In this document: positions 9,093 to 18,225 of the stretch, one piece after another
Layout: each line of letters opens with the position of its first letter
How positions within the stretch are numbered: position 1 is the stretch's first letter
Source: Xylanibacillus composti
GTDB taxonomy: Bacteria; Bacillota; Bacilli; Paenibacillales; K13
Assembly: GCF_018403685.1 (NCBI RefSeq)
Contig: NZ_BOVK01000015.1
Location: 1-64,000, forward strand
Length of the DNA stretch: 64,000 nucleotides
Direction of reading: 5' to 3'
Program-made: the position numbers and the translations under genes
Notes under the pieces: generated by a model
Databases searched by the model: none
Seen by the model: the letters and a program-made list of their open reading frames with translations, nothing else
What the model was told of the DNA's origin: nothing

Positions 9093-9229
9093 TACTATCT
9101 AGCTATCTCACCTGCAAAAACTCGCTTAACGAGTGTTTGCAACGAGTAAAATCGCGATGCTACGCAAAAAAAGCGAAGGTGCAACCGGAAAATGGCAAGG
9201 TTGCAACCTCTGATAGATAGATAAATAGT
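9093..9229. repeat. palindromic MITE-like intergenic element
   Basis: The 340-base gap between the hydrolase and XRE genes holds a structured segment. Its ends are imperfect inverted repeats (ACTATCTAGCTATCT at 9093 and, on the other strand, ACTATTTATCTATCT from 9229). Inside are a perfect 12-base palindrome AGGTTGCAACCT (9199-9210) and a small hairpin ACTCG-CTTAA-CGAGT (9120-9134). No coding sequence is seen. The form fits a small non-autonomous mobile repeat or REP-like unit. Confidence 0.45.
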
Positions 9230-9264
9230 GGCTGTCGGTTTACGATAAGGGTGAGGTGAAGAGA

Positions 9265-10182
9265 ATGGAATTTTATCAAAAACTAAAAAAGCTGAGGGCA
9301 CAAAAAGGATGGTCCCAAGAGGAATTTGCTGAAAAGCTACAAGTCTCCAGACAAGCAATTAGTAAATGGGAGAACGGTCAAGGATTTCCGGAAACAGAAA
9401 AACTGGTGAAAATGAGCAGGCTATTCCAGGTTTCGCTCGATTACCTGTTAAAGGATGAAGATCAGTCCATTGGAGAACACGGAACGACTGAGGAAGGCTA
9501 TTATGCCAGTCAGGAAGTTGTGGAAGCCTATCTTTTAAGTAAGAAGCAGGGTGCCAAAAAAATCGCCGCCGGAGTGGCTATTCTTATAGCCTCAATCTTA
9601 TTGCCTATGTATTTTCAAGAAGCGTTTAGCTATGTGTTGTTTATGATGGTCGTTGCTGTTGGAGTGGCTATCTTGGTGTGGCAAGGCTTTAGCGTAAAAG
9701 CGTACAAGGAACTTGAAACACAACCATTAGTTTTTGATGATTCGTTTATTAAAGATTTTAGACAGAAAAACTTGGTCAATCGTAAAAGGTATGGAATATT
9801 AATCGTCACCGGAATTGTGATCATTATATTAAGTTTTGGGATCCCTTTTTTGACTAACGACACTGGTCAGGCTGATAGAGATCCCCTCTTAGTGCTAATG
9901 CCGCTGGCATGGGCATCTGCTGTGTACTTGTTCATTATTGCAGGGTCGGCATTGGAGGGCGAACGATTGGTTACCAACAATGAAGAATATGTAAAGGAAT
10001 ATGAGAAAGATGAGGAATCGAGCAAACATGGCTGGATTCATGCGGTAATTTGGCCCTTGGCAGCTGTTGTTTTTCTGGCGATCGGTTTTATTTGGAATGC
10101 TTGGCATCCTGGGTGGTTGGTGTTTCTGGTTGCCGCCGTTTTTACAATCGCTTATACTGCATGGAAAAGTAGTAAAGATTGA
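9265..10182 (+). CDS. XRE-family regulator with C-terminal membrane domain
   Basis: Protein of 305 aa with an N-terminal HTH_3 domain (residues 1-65: LRAQKGWSQEEFAEKLQVSR followed by QAISKWENGQGFPE) and six or so hydrophobic segments from residue 90 onward. It is therefore a membrane-tethered DNA-binding protein of a type common in Firmicutes. ATG 9265 has GTGAGGTG upstream; a GUG at 9256 lies inside that site. It stands alone, and its targets cannot be inferred. Confidence 0.85.
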   Translation: MEFYQKLKKLRAQKGWSQEEFAEKLQVSRQAISKWENGQGFPETEKLVKMSRLFQVSLDYLLKDEDQSIGEHGTTEEGYYASQEVVEAYLLSKKQGAKKIAAGVAILIASILLPMYFQEAFSYVLFMMVVAVGVAILVWQGFSVKAYKELETQPLVFDDSFIKDFRQKNLVNRKRYGILIVTGIVIIILSFGIPFLTNDTGQADRDPLLVLMPLAWASAVYLFIIAGSALEGERLVTNNEEYVKEYEKDEESSKHGWIHAVIWPLAAVVFLAIGFIWNAWHPGWLVFLVAAVFTIAYTAWKSSKD

Positions 10183-10185
10183 AAA

Positions 10186-10215
10186 GGAAGATGGCAGTCC
10201 ATTCTGACATCTTCC
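10186..10215 (-). terminator. terminator of the conjugation/Tad operon
   Basis: Arms GGAAGATG (10186-10193) and CATCTTCC (10208-10215), extended by CAG/CTG, form a strong stem. On the minus strand the stem is followed by TTTT (10185-10182), so it ends the long minus-strand transcript; it also lies just after the plus-strand XRE gene stop. Confidence 0.7.
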
Positions 10216-10276
10216 TCCACGATTCAAGGAACTTTCCAAGCATGCTTTTTTGAAAATACTAATACTCATATTTGTA

Positions 10277-11314
10277 TCAATCTGATTTTGAATAACGCAA
10301 CGTATATTCTTTCAAAAATAGTCTATATATCCGACTGTTTACTACAGAATCAAATAGGTCGTGAGAGTTATCTCCGAAAAGAATGTCGTTTCTTATCATT
10401 TGAAGCAAGTAGGAGTGTAAACTTTCAGGTACAAATAATCCTATTACATGTACAGGCAGGTCTTTGCATCGCTCTATAGCCCGATAAAACATCGGCAATT
10501 CGTAAGGCATAGCCGAGCCGCAAAGTATACGAATATCTGCTTGTATAAAGGATTCTTGTACCCTAGGATCACCCAAAACTCCACAATCCGTCACAATAAA
10601 GTTATAATCGCGATCAAACTCAGGGGTTAAATAAAAATTAGCCCCCTCAATTACATAAGAGTTCCCCGATTTCTCCGGCTCGAACAGATGGATAATGTGA
10701 GCCAAATGCTTGCTCGTATTGGCTTCTAAATAACAGGCATTCCCTCCATGGGCTTGAATCCAAAAAACTAAATTCATTGCCGTTGTCGTAACGCCTACCC
10801 GTCGATCGCTACCAGCTATGGCAATTCGAATGTTCTTACAGTCAAAAATATATTTCTCTTCATCAGGTTGATTTGTTTCCGACGTTGCCTCTACTGGTTC
10901 AAAGGAAACAGAATGAGTATAACGCTGCATCCCTTGCTCCGAAAAACAATCTTGTATTTCTAATAACATCGTCTCAATACTTTTTGAAGTTACTACATTC
11001 GTGATTCCAGCCCGGATCAGTTGTTGAAGAAAAGGGCTACTCTCCGGCAGCCCTTCGGCAATGACAATGATTCGAATTTCATACATCGTTTGAAACGATA
11101 ACAGAGCTTGAAGCATTTCCTCATCAGATTCCATTACGGCTTTCCGATCAATCGTTACGTATCGAACGTGACTAAAATGCCGCATGTCTTTCACCACAAA
11201 GGATAGAAGCGAGAATTGTCCGGTCAGCTTTTTTACCGGCAATTCTTGCTCCGTCTCTAATTGATCCAGTAAATTCACATTCGTATTGCTGGTCAGATAC
11301 AGAATCATGGTCAT
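10277..11314 (-). CDS. CpaE/TadZ-like ATPase-fold protein
   Basis: Protein of 345 aa, last gene of the minus-strand transfer operon. The first 130 residues form a receiver-like alpha/beta domain without the phospho-acceptor signature. The second half is a ParA/MinD-type fold with a deviant P-loop GSDRRVGVTTTAMNL. This architecture (pseudo-receiver plus degenerate MinD) is that of CpaE/TadZ, which positions Tad pilus machines at the cell surface. Its ATG overlaps the preceding stop as ATGA. Whether it hydrolyses ATP is doubtful because the P-loop lacks the usual G-K-T spacing. Confidence 0.7.
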   Translation of the reverse strand: MTMILYLTSNTNVNLLDQLETEQELPVKKLTGQFSLLSFVVKDMRHFSHVRYVTIDRKAVMESDEEMLQALLSFQTMYEIRIIVIAEGLPESSPFLQQLIRAGITNVVTSKSIETMLLEIQDCFSEQGMQRYTHSVSFEPVEATSETNQPDEEKYIFDCKNIRIAIAGSDRRVGVTTTAMNLVFWIQAHGGNACYLEANTSKHLAHIIHLFEPEKSGNSYVIEGANFYLTPEFDRDYNFIVTDCGVLGDPRVQESFIQADIRILCGSAMPYELPMFYRAIERCKDLPVHVIGLFVPESLHSYLLQMIRNDILFGDNSHDLFDSVVNSRIYRLFLKEYTLRYSKSD

Positions 11315-11403
11315 CCTTCTTTCATAAACAATAGGATTGATCCTACAATTACGATGACAATATAAATGAAAAGCTCGATGAGTTGCTTCTTTTTATTCAT
11401 CAT
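11311..11403 (-). CDS. 30-aa single-span membrane peptide
   Basis: Short gene coding 30 residues: a basic start (MMNKKKQ), one hydrophobic span rich in I and V, and a short charged tail (MKEG). It fills the gap between the VirB4-like and CpaE-like genes exactly: its start touches the VirB4 stop and its stop overlaps the next ATG as ATGA. The GGAGG ribosome binding site lies 8-10 bases upstream inside the VirB4 gene end. Tight packing in the operon is the main evidence. It may be a small subunit of the transfer complex. Confidence 0.6.
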   Translation of the reverse strand: MMNKKKQLIELFIYIVIVIVGSILLFMKEG

Positions 11404-13215
11404 TCATCGTCCTCCTGCGGCTCCCATATAAGCAAACTTGTACTCGGGAATCTCGAAGTGAACGTGCATTCGTTTGGAGCCGATCATAAGCAGAGCGTGT
11501 TCGCGCTTTTTACTGGCGAGAAGCTCCTCTTCAGCTTCAGTTAAGTTGTACAGTTCCCGAGTTTCTTTGAGGTTTTGTCCATCGGTTCCCATCAGGATTT
11601 TGATGCAAGGAATATCGAGCAGCGCTTGACCGTACATCTTCACTTCAGGAGCCAGAAAATCCACGACGCTGTGAGAGATAATGGCCAAACTCGCTTCATA
11701 TTTCCGTGCTCGCTTCTCGACGTTCCGAAGAAAAACTAGACTTTGCGGAACGTTCGGGTCGATCATGAGATAGGATTCATCACAGATTAGCAGTACCCGT
11801 TCATTCCGATCCTGCGACATCTGCTCCCAGCACCAGGATAGCAAATTGAAGTATTGCGTTCTCTTGATGTTATCGGACGTATTTTGAAGCGAATGCGTAT
11901 CCAGACAAATGCAGCGGCTGCGGGTTTGAATGGTGCTGTGGCTATTCCATAAAAAAGAATCCCCGCCGTGTGCAATATCGTGCAACAGCAGGGATAATTC
12001 TTTATAGATGTCATCCTGTGTCGCTTGTTCCTTGGCAGAGATAAGGTTGTGGAGATCAGAAAACGTTGGAAAGTCCACGGAATTCAGTTTAGTGATGTCG
12101 GTGGTCCATGTGATTTGAAATTGATGATATAGCTCGATTAAACATTGCTTGAGAACGGCTTTTTGCATCATTGTAAGGTCAGGGATGTAAAGATTAAAAA
12201 ATATCTCCAAATTTTTGAGATGCAAGGCCATATCCGACATGCCGTTTCCTTCATCCTTATAGAGCGGATGCTCCTCGTCATCATCGTCACGAGGAGCTGG
12301 GCGAATTTGCAACGGATTGATCTTTCCGCCTGCGCCGCCGCCGGCATTGATCCAATCGCCGTTTAAGCGCAGAGTTAGCTCTTTGTACTCGGATTCGGGG
12401 TCCACGAAAATGATTTTGGTTCCTTTCATGTACTCGCTAAGCGCAATATGTTTAACCGCCGTCGATTTGCCCACACCGGCTATGCCCATCACCACGATGT
12501 TGGAATTCGTTCGATCCCCGCCGCGCCGCCATAGATCAACAATAATCAGTCCGCCGCTGGCGTCCTTGGCTAGGTAATAGCCGGTTCCATCATTGAAGCC
12601 ACTGCTGGCAAACGGAAAACCACCCACGAAGGTACTCATCGGCATGATTTTGTTCAATACATTTTCGATTGGCTCCTGAGCAGGATATAAAGGCGACAAA
12701 TGGGTGTAGCTTTCTTTCTGAAGATGAGCAAGCGTGCGAATTTTACAGCGCATCATGCTGAATGTGTTTTCAACGCGGCGACAAGCTCGGTTGAATAGCG
12801 TTTCTTCATGGGCAAACGGCATGACGACCATGTTCATGAGTCCTACCGTTTCGCCGTTTTGGTCAATTTGCAGCATGATTTGCTCGCCGTCCGCTGCCGC
12901 TTTTTCTGCCCGCTGGCGGGTAAGCGGGTCTTTGGCGCTGTCGGCCAGACTGCGGTTTTGGGTAATGGACTTGGAAATAGCATTGATTAAGGCGCTGTTG
13001 TCAATCGGCTGAAAACCGATGGCGACCATCGTAGCAGGCAGATTGGTGAGAGGGGAGAGCCAGCCAATGTCCACTTTTTGCGGGTATTGGATGACGCCAT
13101 ACATTTTAGCTGCCTCTTCTCCGACGGTAAGGCCCGCACGTGAAAAACCAAGGCCCATTGGTGTAATGGCGTTCAACAGAGATGCATTAGAGGATACGTT
13201 AGCATTGCGTGACAT
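11404..13215 (-). CDS. VirB4-like conjugative transfer ATPase
   Basis: Main energising ATPase of the type IV secretion channel, 603 aa, the length usual for the Gram-positive VirB4 group found in Clostridium-type conjugative elements. Walker A is GIAGVGKSTAVKH (about residue 250), followed by IIFVDPESEYKEL, a hallmark of VirB4/TraE proteins. Walker B is VLLICDESYLMID, and a C-terminal EASLAIISHSVVDF region matches the TrwB-like RecA fold. I use ATG 13215; a UUG at 13227 lies directly on the ribosome binding site. It sits between a C39-like peptidase gene and a small membrane peptide in the transfer operon. Confidence 0.9.
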   Translation of the reverse strand: MSRNANVSSNASLLNAITPMGLGFSRAGLTVGEEAAKMYGVIQYPQKVDIGWLSPLTNLPATMVAIGFQPIDNSALINAISKSITQNRSLADSAKDPLTRQRAEKAAADGEQIMLQIDQNGETVGLMNMVVMPFAHEETLFNRACRRVENTFSMMRCKIRTLAHLQKESYTHLSPLYPAQEPIENVLNKIMPMSTFVGGFPFASSGFNDGTGYYLAKDASGGLIIVDLWRRGGDRTNSNIVVMGIAGVGKSTAVKHIALSEYMKGTKIIFVDPESEYKELTLRLNGDWINAGGGAGGKINPLQIRPAPRDDDDEEHPLYKDEGNGMSDMALHLKNLEIFFNLYIPDLTMMQKAVLKQCLIELYHQFQITWTTDITKLNSVDFPTFSDLHNLISAKEQATQDDIYKELSLLLHDIAHGGDSFLWNSHSTIQTRSRCICLDTHSLQNTSDNIKRTQYFNLLSWCWEQMSQDRNERVLLICDESYLMIDPNVPQSLVFLRNVEKRARKYEASLAIISHSVVDFLAPEVKMYGQALLDIPCIKILMGTDGQNLKETRELYNLTEAEEELLASKKREHALLMIGSKRMHVHFEIPEYKFAYMGAAGGR

Positions 13216-13233
13216 AAGAAGTGCCAACTCCTT

Positions 13234-14055
13234 TCATGAAATGATCCAAAACGGTCCGCCCGCCCCAGCGTTTTGTCGGGCTTCAGTTAGGATGATATTG
13301 AAATCCCAAGACTGCTCGCTCCTTTTCTTGCTAGCCGGGTCAGCGACTAAAATGTGCCCATCTTCCGTAACGCCGCGCAGAACAATGAAATGGCCGGATG
13401 AAGTGAAATGCCCTTTGGCCATAATGGCGATAACGAGCTTACCGGCACCCAGAGCATCGACGATGGTCTGCTTATCCTTAACGGTCGCACCAGTTACCTG
13501 TAAACCAAAATGTTTGGCTCCGTCTGGAATCAAGCTGTGGTAGCTGCCGGTGCCTTCTGCCAAATAGCCATTGTCATAGGCCCACTTGGACATGGTGACC
13601 GGATCAACCGTTTGACCGGTTAGCGTGGAGACCACAATGGAAAGAGAAGTCGGGCCACAACCTGCAACACCAATCGTATCGTTTGGGCCGTAAGGCTTGT
13701 CTGCCCATCGGATATCTAGTTGGTTAAAGTACACGACTTCTCGGCCGCCGTCCTGGAATACGACACCTTCGTATTGCTGGCCATTGCTTTCCTTGTAACC
13801 CTCTTCATCTGCTTGCAACAATTGCGTGTATCCGTAATCGGAGCGTAAATCTTCAACAATTGGAGCTTCATTGGGAGTGAGCCAGATTTTGAGGGATTCA
13901 ATCGGTGAAGTTAACAGTTGTAAAATCATGGCGACGAGAAGCAAAAGCGCGACAATAGGAACGGCGATTAGAAGGAGGAGACGTTTGCGCGCTTCTTCGT
14001 CAGCAGCCAATTTGGCGGCAAGTTGCGCTAGTAACTTAGCCGTTGATGGGTCCAT
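13234..14055 (-). CDS. membrane-anchored C39-like peptidase
   Basis: Protein of 273 aa with one membrane segment (about 27-48) and an extracellular C39-like papain-fold domain. The catalytic triad is visible: C133 in VAGCGPTSLS, H222 in SSGHFIVLRG and D239 in ILVADPASKK. In Gram-positive transfer systems a wall-remodelling or processing enzyme usually lies next to VirB4; the C39_2 domain here fills that position. Peptidoglycan peptide bonds or a pilin are possible substrates. The ATG has GGAGGGA upstream and follows the preceding stop by 3 bases. Confidence 0.82.
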   Translation of the reverse strand: MDPSTAKLLAQLAAKLAADEEARKRLLLLIAVPIVALLLLVAMILQLLTSPIESLKIWLTPNEAPIVEDLRSDYGYTQLLQADEEGYKESNGQQYEGVVFQDGGREVVYFNQLDIRWADKPYGPNDTIGVAGCGPTSLSIVVSTLTGQTVDPVTMSKWAYDNGYLAEGTGSYHSLIPDGAKHFGLQVTGATVKDKQTIVDALGAGKLVIAIMAKGHFTSSGHFIVLRGVTEDGHILVADPASKKRSEQSWDFNIILTEARQNAGAGGPFWIIS

Positions 14056-14058
14056 GCG

Positions 14059-14739
14059 TTATCCCTCCCTGAAAAATAAAAATGGGATGGCTTCCTCTGG
14101 GTCATCTTGATCGAGGTGACTGTAAGCCGGATTGTTCACCAAATTGCATAGTCGAACAATCTCTTGCTGCTTAAGAAGTTGAGCCTGCACTCCGGCATCT
14201 TCAAAATGCTGGACAAGTCGTTTAGCCTTGTCCAATAAGTTGCGTTCATCGCCCTGTTCTTGTCGTTGCCAGAGCGTCAAATAAAATTGCCGCTCAACCA
14301 CTTCACCGGATAGAGACAACGTGTTCATCTCCATCAATTCTTGTCGCAGCAGTTCTTTTTGTGTAGCATCGGCGGAGGGGAGCAAGGAGGAAAGATCGGT
14401 AATTAAGGGGGAAATATCGACCGGTCGGCTGACAGCCAGAAATTTAAAGGGGAATCGAATAGAAGAAAGCTCGGCGGTTAGCTTTCGGATAAGAAGCCGC
14501 TTTTCTGCGAGGCTTAACAGGTCAAGGCTGATTGGAAAGAGGCGAAGGTAAGACAGTACCCAGCCGTCCAATGTAAACAGGAAATGTCCTTGAATATCTT
14601 GAACGTTGACGAATTGTTGCGCCGTTTGATCAGCCGCATCACTCGTCGCTTGCGATCGTCGCTTGCTGGTTCGGAGGAAAAATAGAACTGCTCCTCCGCC
14701 TATGAGGCAGAAGAGCAGGATGAGGATCGGCAGCAGCAT
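14059..14739 (-). CDS. membrane protein, VirB4 N-domain-like
   Basis: Protein of 226 aa with one N-terminal membrane span (3-25) and a soluble part. The soluble part contains a segment (VQDIQGHFLFTLDGWVLSYL, then FPFKFLAVSRPVD) resembling the N-terminal, non-ATPase domain of VirB4/TraE proteins, followed by a helical region ending LVNNPAYSHL. It may be a detached VirB4-type accessory domain that docks the nearby ATPase to the membrane. The similarity is by pattern only; treat the assignment as a hypothesis. Confidence 0.5.
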   Translation of the reverse strand: MLLPILILLFCLIGGGAVLFFLRTSKRRSQATSDAADQTAQQFVNVQDIQGHFLFTLDGWVLSYLRLFPISLDLLSLAEKRLLIRKLTAELSSIRFPFKFLAVSRPVDISPLITDLSSLLPSADATQKELLRQELMEMNTLSLSGEVVERQFYLTLWQRQEQGDERNLLDKAKRLVQHFEDAGVQAQLLKQQEIVRLCNLVNNPAYSHLDQDDPEEAIPFLFFREG

Positions 14740-14760
14740 GGAAGCAGCACCATCCTTTCA

Positions 14761-16490
14761 TTATTTTAGTGGCGCGATATGCCAATCGGAGAACAAGTTA
14801 TCAGATATTGTGATTGAACTTTGAAGTTGTAACGTGAGCATCCCGTCTGGTGTCCAAGCATCCAATACACGCGTAATCGGGGTATAGGGACCATCGGGGT
14901 ACCAGATGGGCGTGAAGTGTACCCGACTTTGGTAGGTGGAGAAGACATTCGGCATTAACCAGAGGTTGGCGTTCAATCCATTCGTTTTCAGGTCATGCAG
15001 TCGCCAATACGTTTGATAGTTAAATTCGGGGAAATAAGATACGGCATTTTGCGCTCCAGTCATGTGGCTGCTGGGCGCATTAGAAGACACGGCAGTAGAT
15101 ACATCCATTTCAATGCCGTATCCGGATTTGATGCGGTCGGAAGCTGTATTAGGAGACTTGGTATCAGGAGTAACGGATTGTGTGGCCGAAAGCGAGGCGT
15201 TATAGCCTGTCCAGGTGTAATCCCACCATCCTTGATCTTCCCAGTGCCCAAAGTCCACCCAATAACCGCTATCCGGTCCGGCGCTAATCCATTGCCACTT
15301 TGGAATCCAAACCCAATAGGCGTGCCAGCGAGCAGACCATATGCCCCAGGAAGCGGTGGTTTTGGCTGTATAGCTAAGGATAGAGGGCTCTTGAAAGCTA
15401 TCATTTCGGTCCGTTGCCTTCGGATCGGGAGGTATATTCTGATTAAGATCGACAATGGAGGCGGTGATGGGAGAAGCGCTTAATGAGCCCTTTGAGGAGC
15501 TTACCTGAATGGAAATCGTCTGGGGTTGGCTTGGTGTGCGCCATTTAACCCAAACCAGTTGACTGTCTCCCTCTGGAATAACAATATTACTGACGGTGTA
15601 GCTGCTGCCCATGATATGGAAAGTAACGCTGGCCGGGGACTCTGGAGTGATCGGGGCGGAAGTGGAGAGACGTGCGGATGTAATAACTTCGGTATTGGTG
15701 CGATACTGCACGCTTGTTTGACTTGGTGGCGGGGGTGTAGGTGGCGCACCGTTAAAACGGACAATGCCAAGTCCCAGGGAAGTGATAATTTGGTCGTTGC
15801 TTACCCTGCTGCTACGTGAGCCGCTCCACGCGGGGAAATCAAGATCGGGATTTTCCAGAAACATGGACAAAGGCAGATTTTGATGGGTGAGGCTCACCAT
15901 TTTGGAACGTAGACCCCCACTAAGGATTTGATCGTATAAAGCCGCTTCATGAGCCGTCATCGCCATGAATCCGCCTGAAAGGTAAGATAGGCAATGGGCT
16001 CCAGCAGTAGCTTATAATTTCCGTTGGTCAACGTATCGTAATCCATGCCGGTATCGTTGGCCACCATTTTGACTGCACCTTCGGACGTGAAATATCTTTT
16101 GATGACCTCAATGTTGGTTATGGTATCACCAGAGCTGATAATGCGTGGCATTGGGGTTGCGGGGATTTTATAAGCGTAGCCTCCCACCTTTACCGTAAGA
16201 AGTGTGCCGCTACGATATTGGAGTTTGCTGACTTTCCCAAAATGAATTAAACCGGAGGAAGGTGTTTTGTTTGTATAATCTAAAGGGTTTGAGACAGGCT
16301 TTTCATCTATTTCTCGAACTATCGTTATTCTTACTCCGTCATAACCGGGGGTCCATTTATTTTGCGATGTTCCCGATCCCATGTCTCCTCCGCCATTATC
16401 AATATTCCCGTCACCGTTTGCATAGATTGAGGAACTAACGGAAGACACAATTATGAATAAAGAAAGTACTGAAATGAGGAAACGTTTCAT
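14761..16490 (-). pseudogene. secreted element protein, interrupted by a frameshift
   Basis: Two adjoining open frames read as one gene. The first (16490-15957) begins with a signal peptide (KRFLISVLSLFIIVSS, then a YA cleavage region) and ends in YLTFQADSWR. The second (15966-14761) begins MAMTAHEAALYD and has no secretion signal. Adding one G to the GG at about 15977 would join them as YLTFQGGFMAMTAHEAALYD, giving a 575-aa secreted protein with a proline-rich linker (PPTPPPPS) and beta-rich C-terminal domains. I recall similar long proteins in Gram-positive elements annotated as Athe_2463-domain proteins, but cannot verify this. Likely extracellular, perhaps for attachment. The break is either a real loss or a base-calling error. 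Confidence 0.65.
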
Positions 16491-16511
16491 TCTGATCTCC
16501 TCCCAAAGCAA

Positions 16512-16537
16512 AAAGGTACAGGCGATTACCTGTACCT
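16512..16537 (-). terminator. intrinsic terminator after the proline-rich membrane gene
   Basis: Perfect 9-base arms AGGTACAGG and CCTGTACCT around a 6-base loop, followed on the minus strand by TTTTT. It lies between the stop at 16555 and the start of the secreted protein at 16490, so it may reduce transcription into the downstream VirB4 part of the operon. Confidence 0.75.
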
Positions 16538-16554
16538 CAGCTCAATGTAATATT

Positions 16555-17145
16555 TTAATCCATCGTACCTACTTGCTTATTCCAATCTCCATCTGAACTG
16601 CTTTGACTGCCTTGATTTTCACCAGAGTCTTCGACCCAACCGAAACCTGGAACAAAGACTTTGCCACTGCTATTTTTGTCGCCCGCATTCGGCTCATTTT
16701 GCGGCTTGTTCGGCTGGGTTTCTTTCTCCTCATAAGTCGGAGGAGTATCAGGAGCCTGTGGTTGCTCCGTTTCTACGGGCTTAGGCTTTGGCGGCTCTGT
16801 CGGTTTTGGTGTCGGAACCGGTTCGGTAAGAGGTACTTCGACTTCCTTAACTTCTTTCTCCGGTTGAAGCACAGGCGATTCCGAAATGCTTGAACCCGCA
16901 TCTTGTGTTACTTCGGGAACGTCGGGAACCGTGATAGGTTTAGAATTAGAAAGTTGAGCGTCAGAAGATGGATCGGGTGTAACATCCGGTATCGTAACAG
17001 CGGCAGAAGGATTGGGAGATGGAGAAACGTTCTGGTTGGTTTCAACCTTGGCAGATTTACCGCCGCCATCATTGTTGAACGCCCATAAACCCATTGCTCC
17101 TAAAAGAATGATGCAGCCCGTCCATACCCATATTTTGCGTTTCAA
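16555..17145 (-). CDS. proline-rich membrane-anchored protein (DUF6550-like)
   Basis: Protein of 196 aa with one N-terminal membrane span (4-22), then about 130 residues rich in P, T, E and K (LTEPVPTPKPTEPPKPKPVE), a wall-spanning type of linker, and a short ordered end VFVPGFGWVEDSGENQ. The C-terminal motif and the setting match proteins of conjugative elements that I recall as DUF6550. It probably spans the cell wall and anchors or extends the transfer apparatus. The UUG start is preceded by AAAGGAG, and a strong promoter lies 60 bases upstream. Confidence 0.68.
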   Translation of the reverse strand: MKRKIWVWTGCIILLGAMGLWAFNNDGGGKSAKVETNQNVSPSPNPSAAVTIPDVTPDPSSDAQLSNSKPITVPDVPEVTQDAGSSISESPVLQPEKEVKEVEVPLTEPVPTPKPTEPPKPKPVETEQPQAPDTPPTYEEKETQPNKPQNEPNAGDKNSSGKVFVPGFGWVEDSGENQGSQSSSDGDWNKQVGTMD

Positions 17146-17198
17146 GATGAATCAACTCCTTTTCATTTGAATGAATAGAAAAAGGAATGGTTATCCCT

Positions 17199-17227
17199 AT
17201 TATACTGTATAAATCTGTAAATTCCAA
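17199..17227 (-). promoter_or_regulatory. internal promoter in the transfer operon
   Basis: On the minus strand: TTGGAA (17227-17222), 17 bases, TATAAT (17204-17199). The -10 box is perfect. It lies in the only sizeable gap of this part of the operon and would transcribe the proline-rich protein gene and, through the terminator at 16512-16537, the VirB4 block. Confidence 0.6.
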
Positions 17228-17269
17228 TTAAAACGGTGATCTTGTTCGTTACGTATGATTTTTGGACTT

Positions 17270-17806
17270 TCAGAAACGTGGTCGATACACGGCCTGAACC
17301 GTCAGGTTTGCTTGCATGGGAGGCAGATGCCCCCAGCCAAATGATAGTGGCACGGTGAGGTGGATCTGAGCTTCAGCGGTAAACTGTTGCATGGAATAGG
17401 GGGACGTGGGAGCAAACGGTGTATTGATGACATTTACTTTTAGTTGGGAAATGCTATATTCGATGTGCTCTGAGGACTTCCTTACATAGCTGCTCTCTTC
17501 CTGAACGAGTCCTAAATCCCGGCTGATGCGGTTGTAGATGTCACCTGTCGTCCATGATTCTTGCCACTGATTGCTGGAGCGGGTATACCCTCCCGAATAA
17601 CTTTGGCGCAAGCCATTGTAGACCAAGCTATAGTTCTCTGTCGCCACGGCTATGATGGCGCTTTGTGTGGCGTCCCGTACTTCGGCTGCAATAATAGACA
17701 GCCGAAAGTATTCAAAGATGCAGCAGGACAGCAGCAGAATAGCCAGTACGATCGTTATCGCAAGTGGATACCCGCTGCCAGAACGGTTTTTCCAAAGTCG
17801 CATCAT
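17270..17806 (-). CDS. TadE/TadF-like pseudopilin
   Basis: Protein of 178 aa with a short basic leader ending SGSGYPLAI and a long hydrophobic helix (about 13-35), then an extracellular domain of about 140 residues. The G-S-G-Y junction before the hydrophobic helix is a plausible class III prepilin peptidase site and matches the leaders of two other genes here (26592 and 17803). TadE/F-type minor pilins have this form. The ATG at 17806 overlaps the preceding stop as ATGA. It probably forms part of the pilus tip or base. Confidence 0.68.
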   Translation of the reverse strand: MMRLWKNRSGSGYPLAITIVLAILLLSCCIFEYFRLSIIAAEVRDATQSAIIAVATENYSLVYNGLRQSYSGGYTRSSNQWQESWTTGDIYNRISRDLGLVQEESSYVRKSSEHIEYSISQLKVNVINTPFAPTSPYSMQQFTAEAQIHLTVPLSFGWGHLPPMQANLTVQAVYRPRF

Positions 17807-18201
17807 TTCCAATACACCTCGGACTTTCCTTTAGCAGAAGCAGAAAGCTCGATGGGAAACGAGCCAAAGCCTCCGAATAAACCGATATCTACCGTCATGT
17901 GCAGCGAGACCGACACTTCCTCATTGATTTGAATTTGGCCTGTTTTGCTCCACGAAATGGTGGGGTGCAGCCCGGTTTGTTCCTGCAATTCATTGGCCCG
18001 CTGTGTAGTTTCCGAGCCGACTCTGCCGGAAATCTCTGCTTCCCTCACCAGTTCATTCGCGAACGTATTCAGCTTTTGCTGGGCCATGAACACCGGAAAG
18101 ACTTGAATGGCAAGTCCGACGCAGAGCATGGCCGCCAGCACAATGACGGCGACATCGACATAGCCTTCGCCTCGCCGGGAGCAGATCGCTCGATTCAGCA
18201 T
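17803..18201 (-). CDS. DUF4320-type pseudopilin-like protein
   Basis: Protein of 132 aa. The N-terminus RRGEGYVDVAVIVLAAMLC combines a basic leader, a G-E-G-Y junction and a hydrophobic helix, followed by an amphipathic stretch (FANELVREAEISGRV) and a beta-rich C-terminus. This matches proteins annotated DUF4320 in Firmicute conjugative elements and resembles TadE minor pilins. It is translated from a GGAGG site and is coupled to the next pseudopilin gene. Confidence 0.72.
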   Translation of the reverse strand: MLNRAICSRRGEGYVDVAVIVLAAMLCVGLAIQVFPVFMAQQKLNTFANELVREAEISGRVGSETTQRANELQEQTGLHPTISWSKTGQIQINEEVSVSLHMTVDIGLFGGFGSFPIELSASAKGKSEVYWK

Positions 18202-18225
18202 AGAAAGCCTCCTTTCTTAAATGGA

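Noticed and set aside
1-10270. Left attachment site or intact tRNA-Leu
   Set aside because: No copy of the CACCGGC acceptor strand or the CTCAAAATC anticodon region was found in this stretch on the plus strand, so no left end is annotated.
12145-13543. Several plus-strand open frames of 60-174 codons opposite the VirB4 and C39 genes
   Set aside because: They have atypical, low-complexity products, no good ribosome binding sites and lie opposite clearly conserved genes; they mirror the codon pattern of the real strand.
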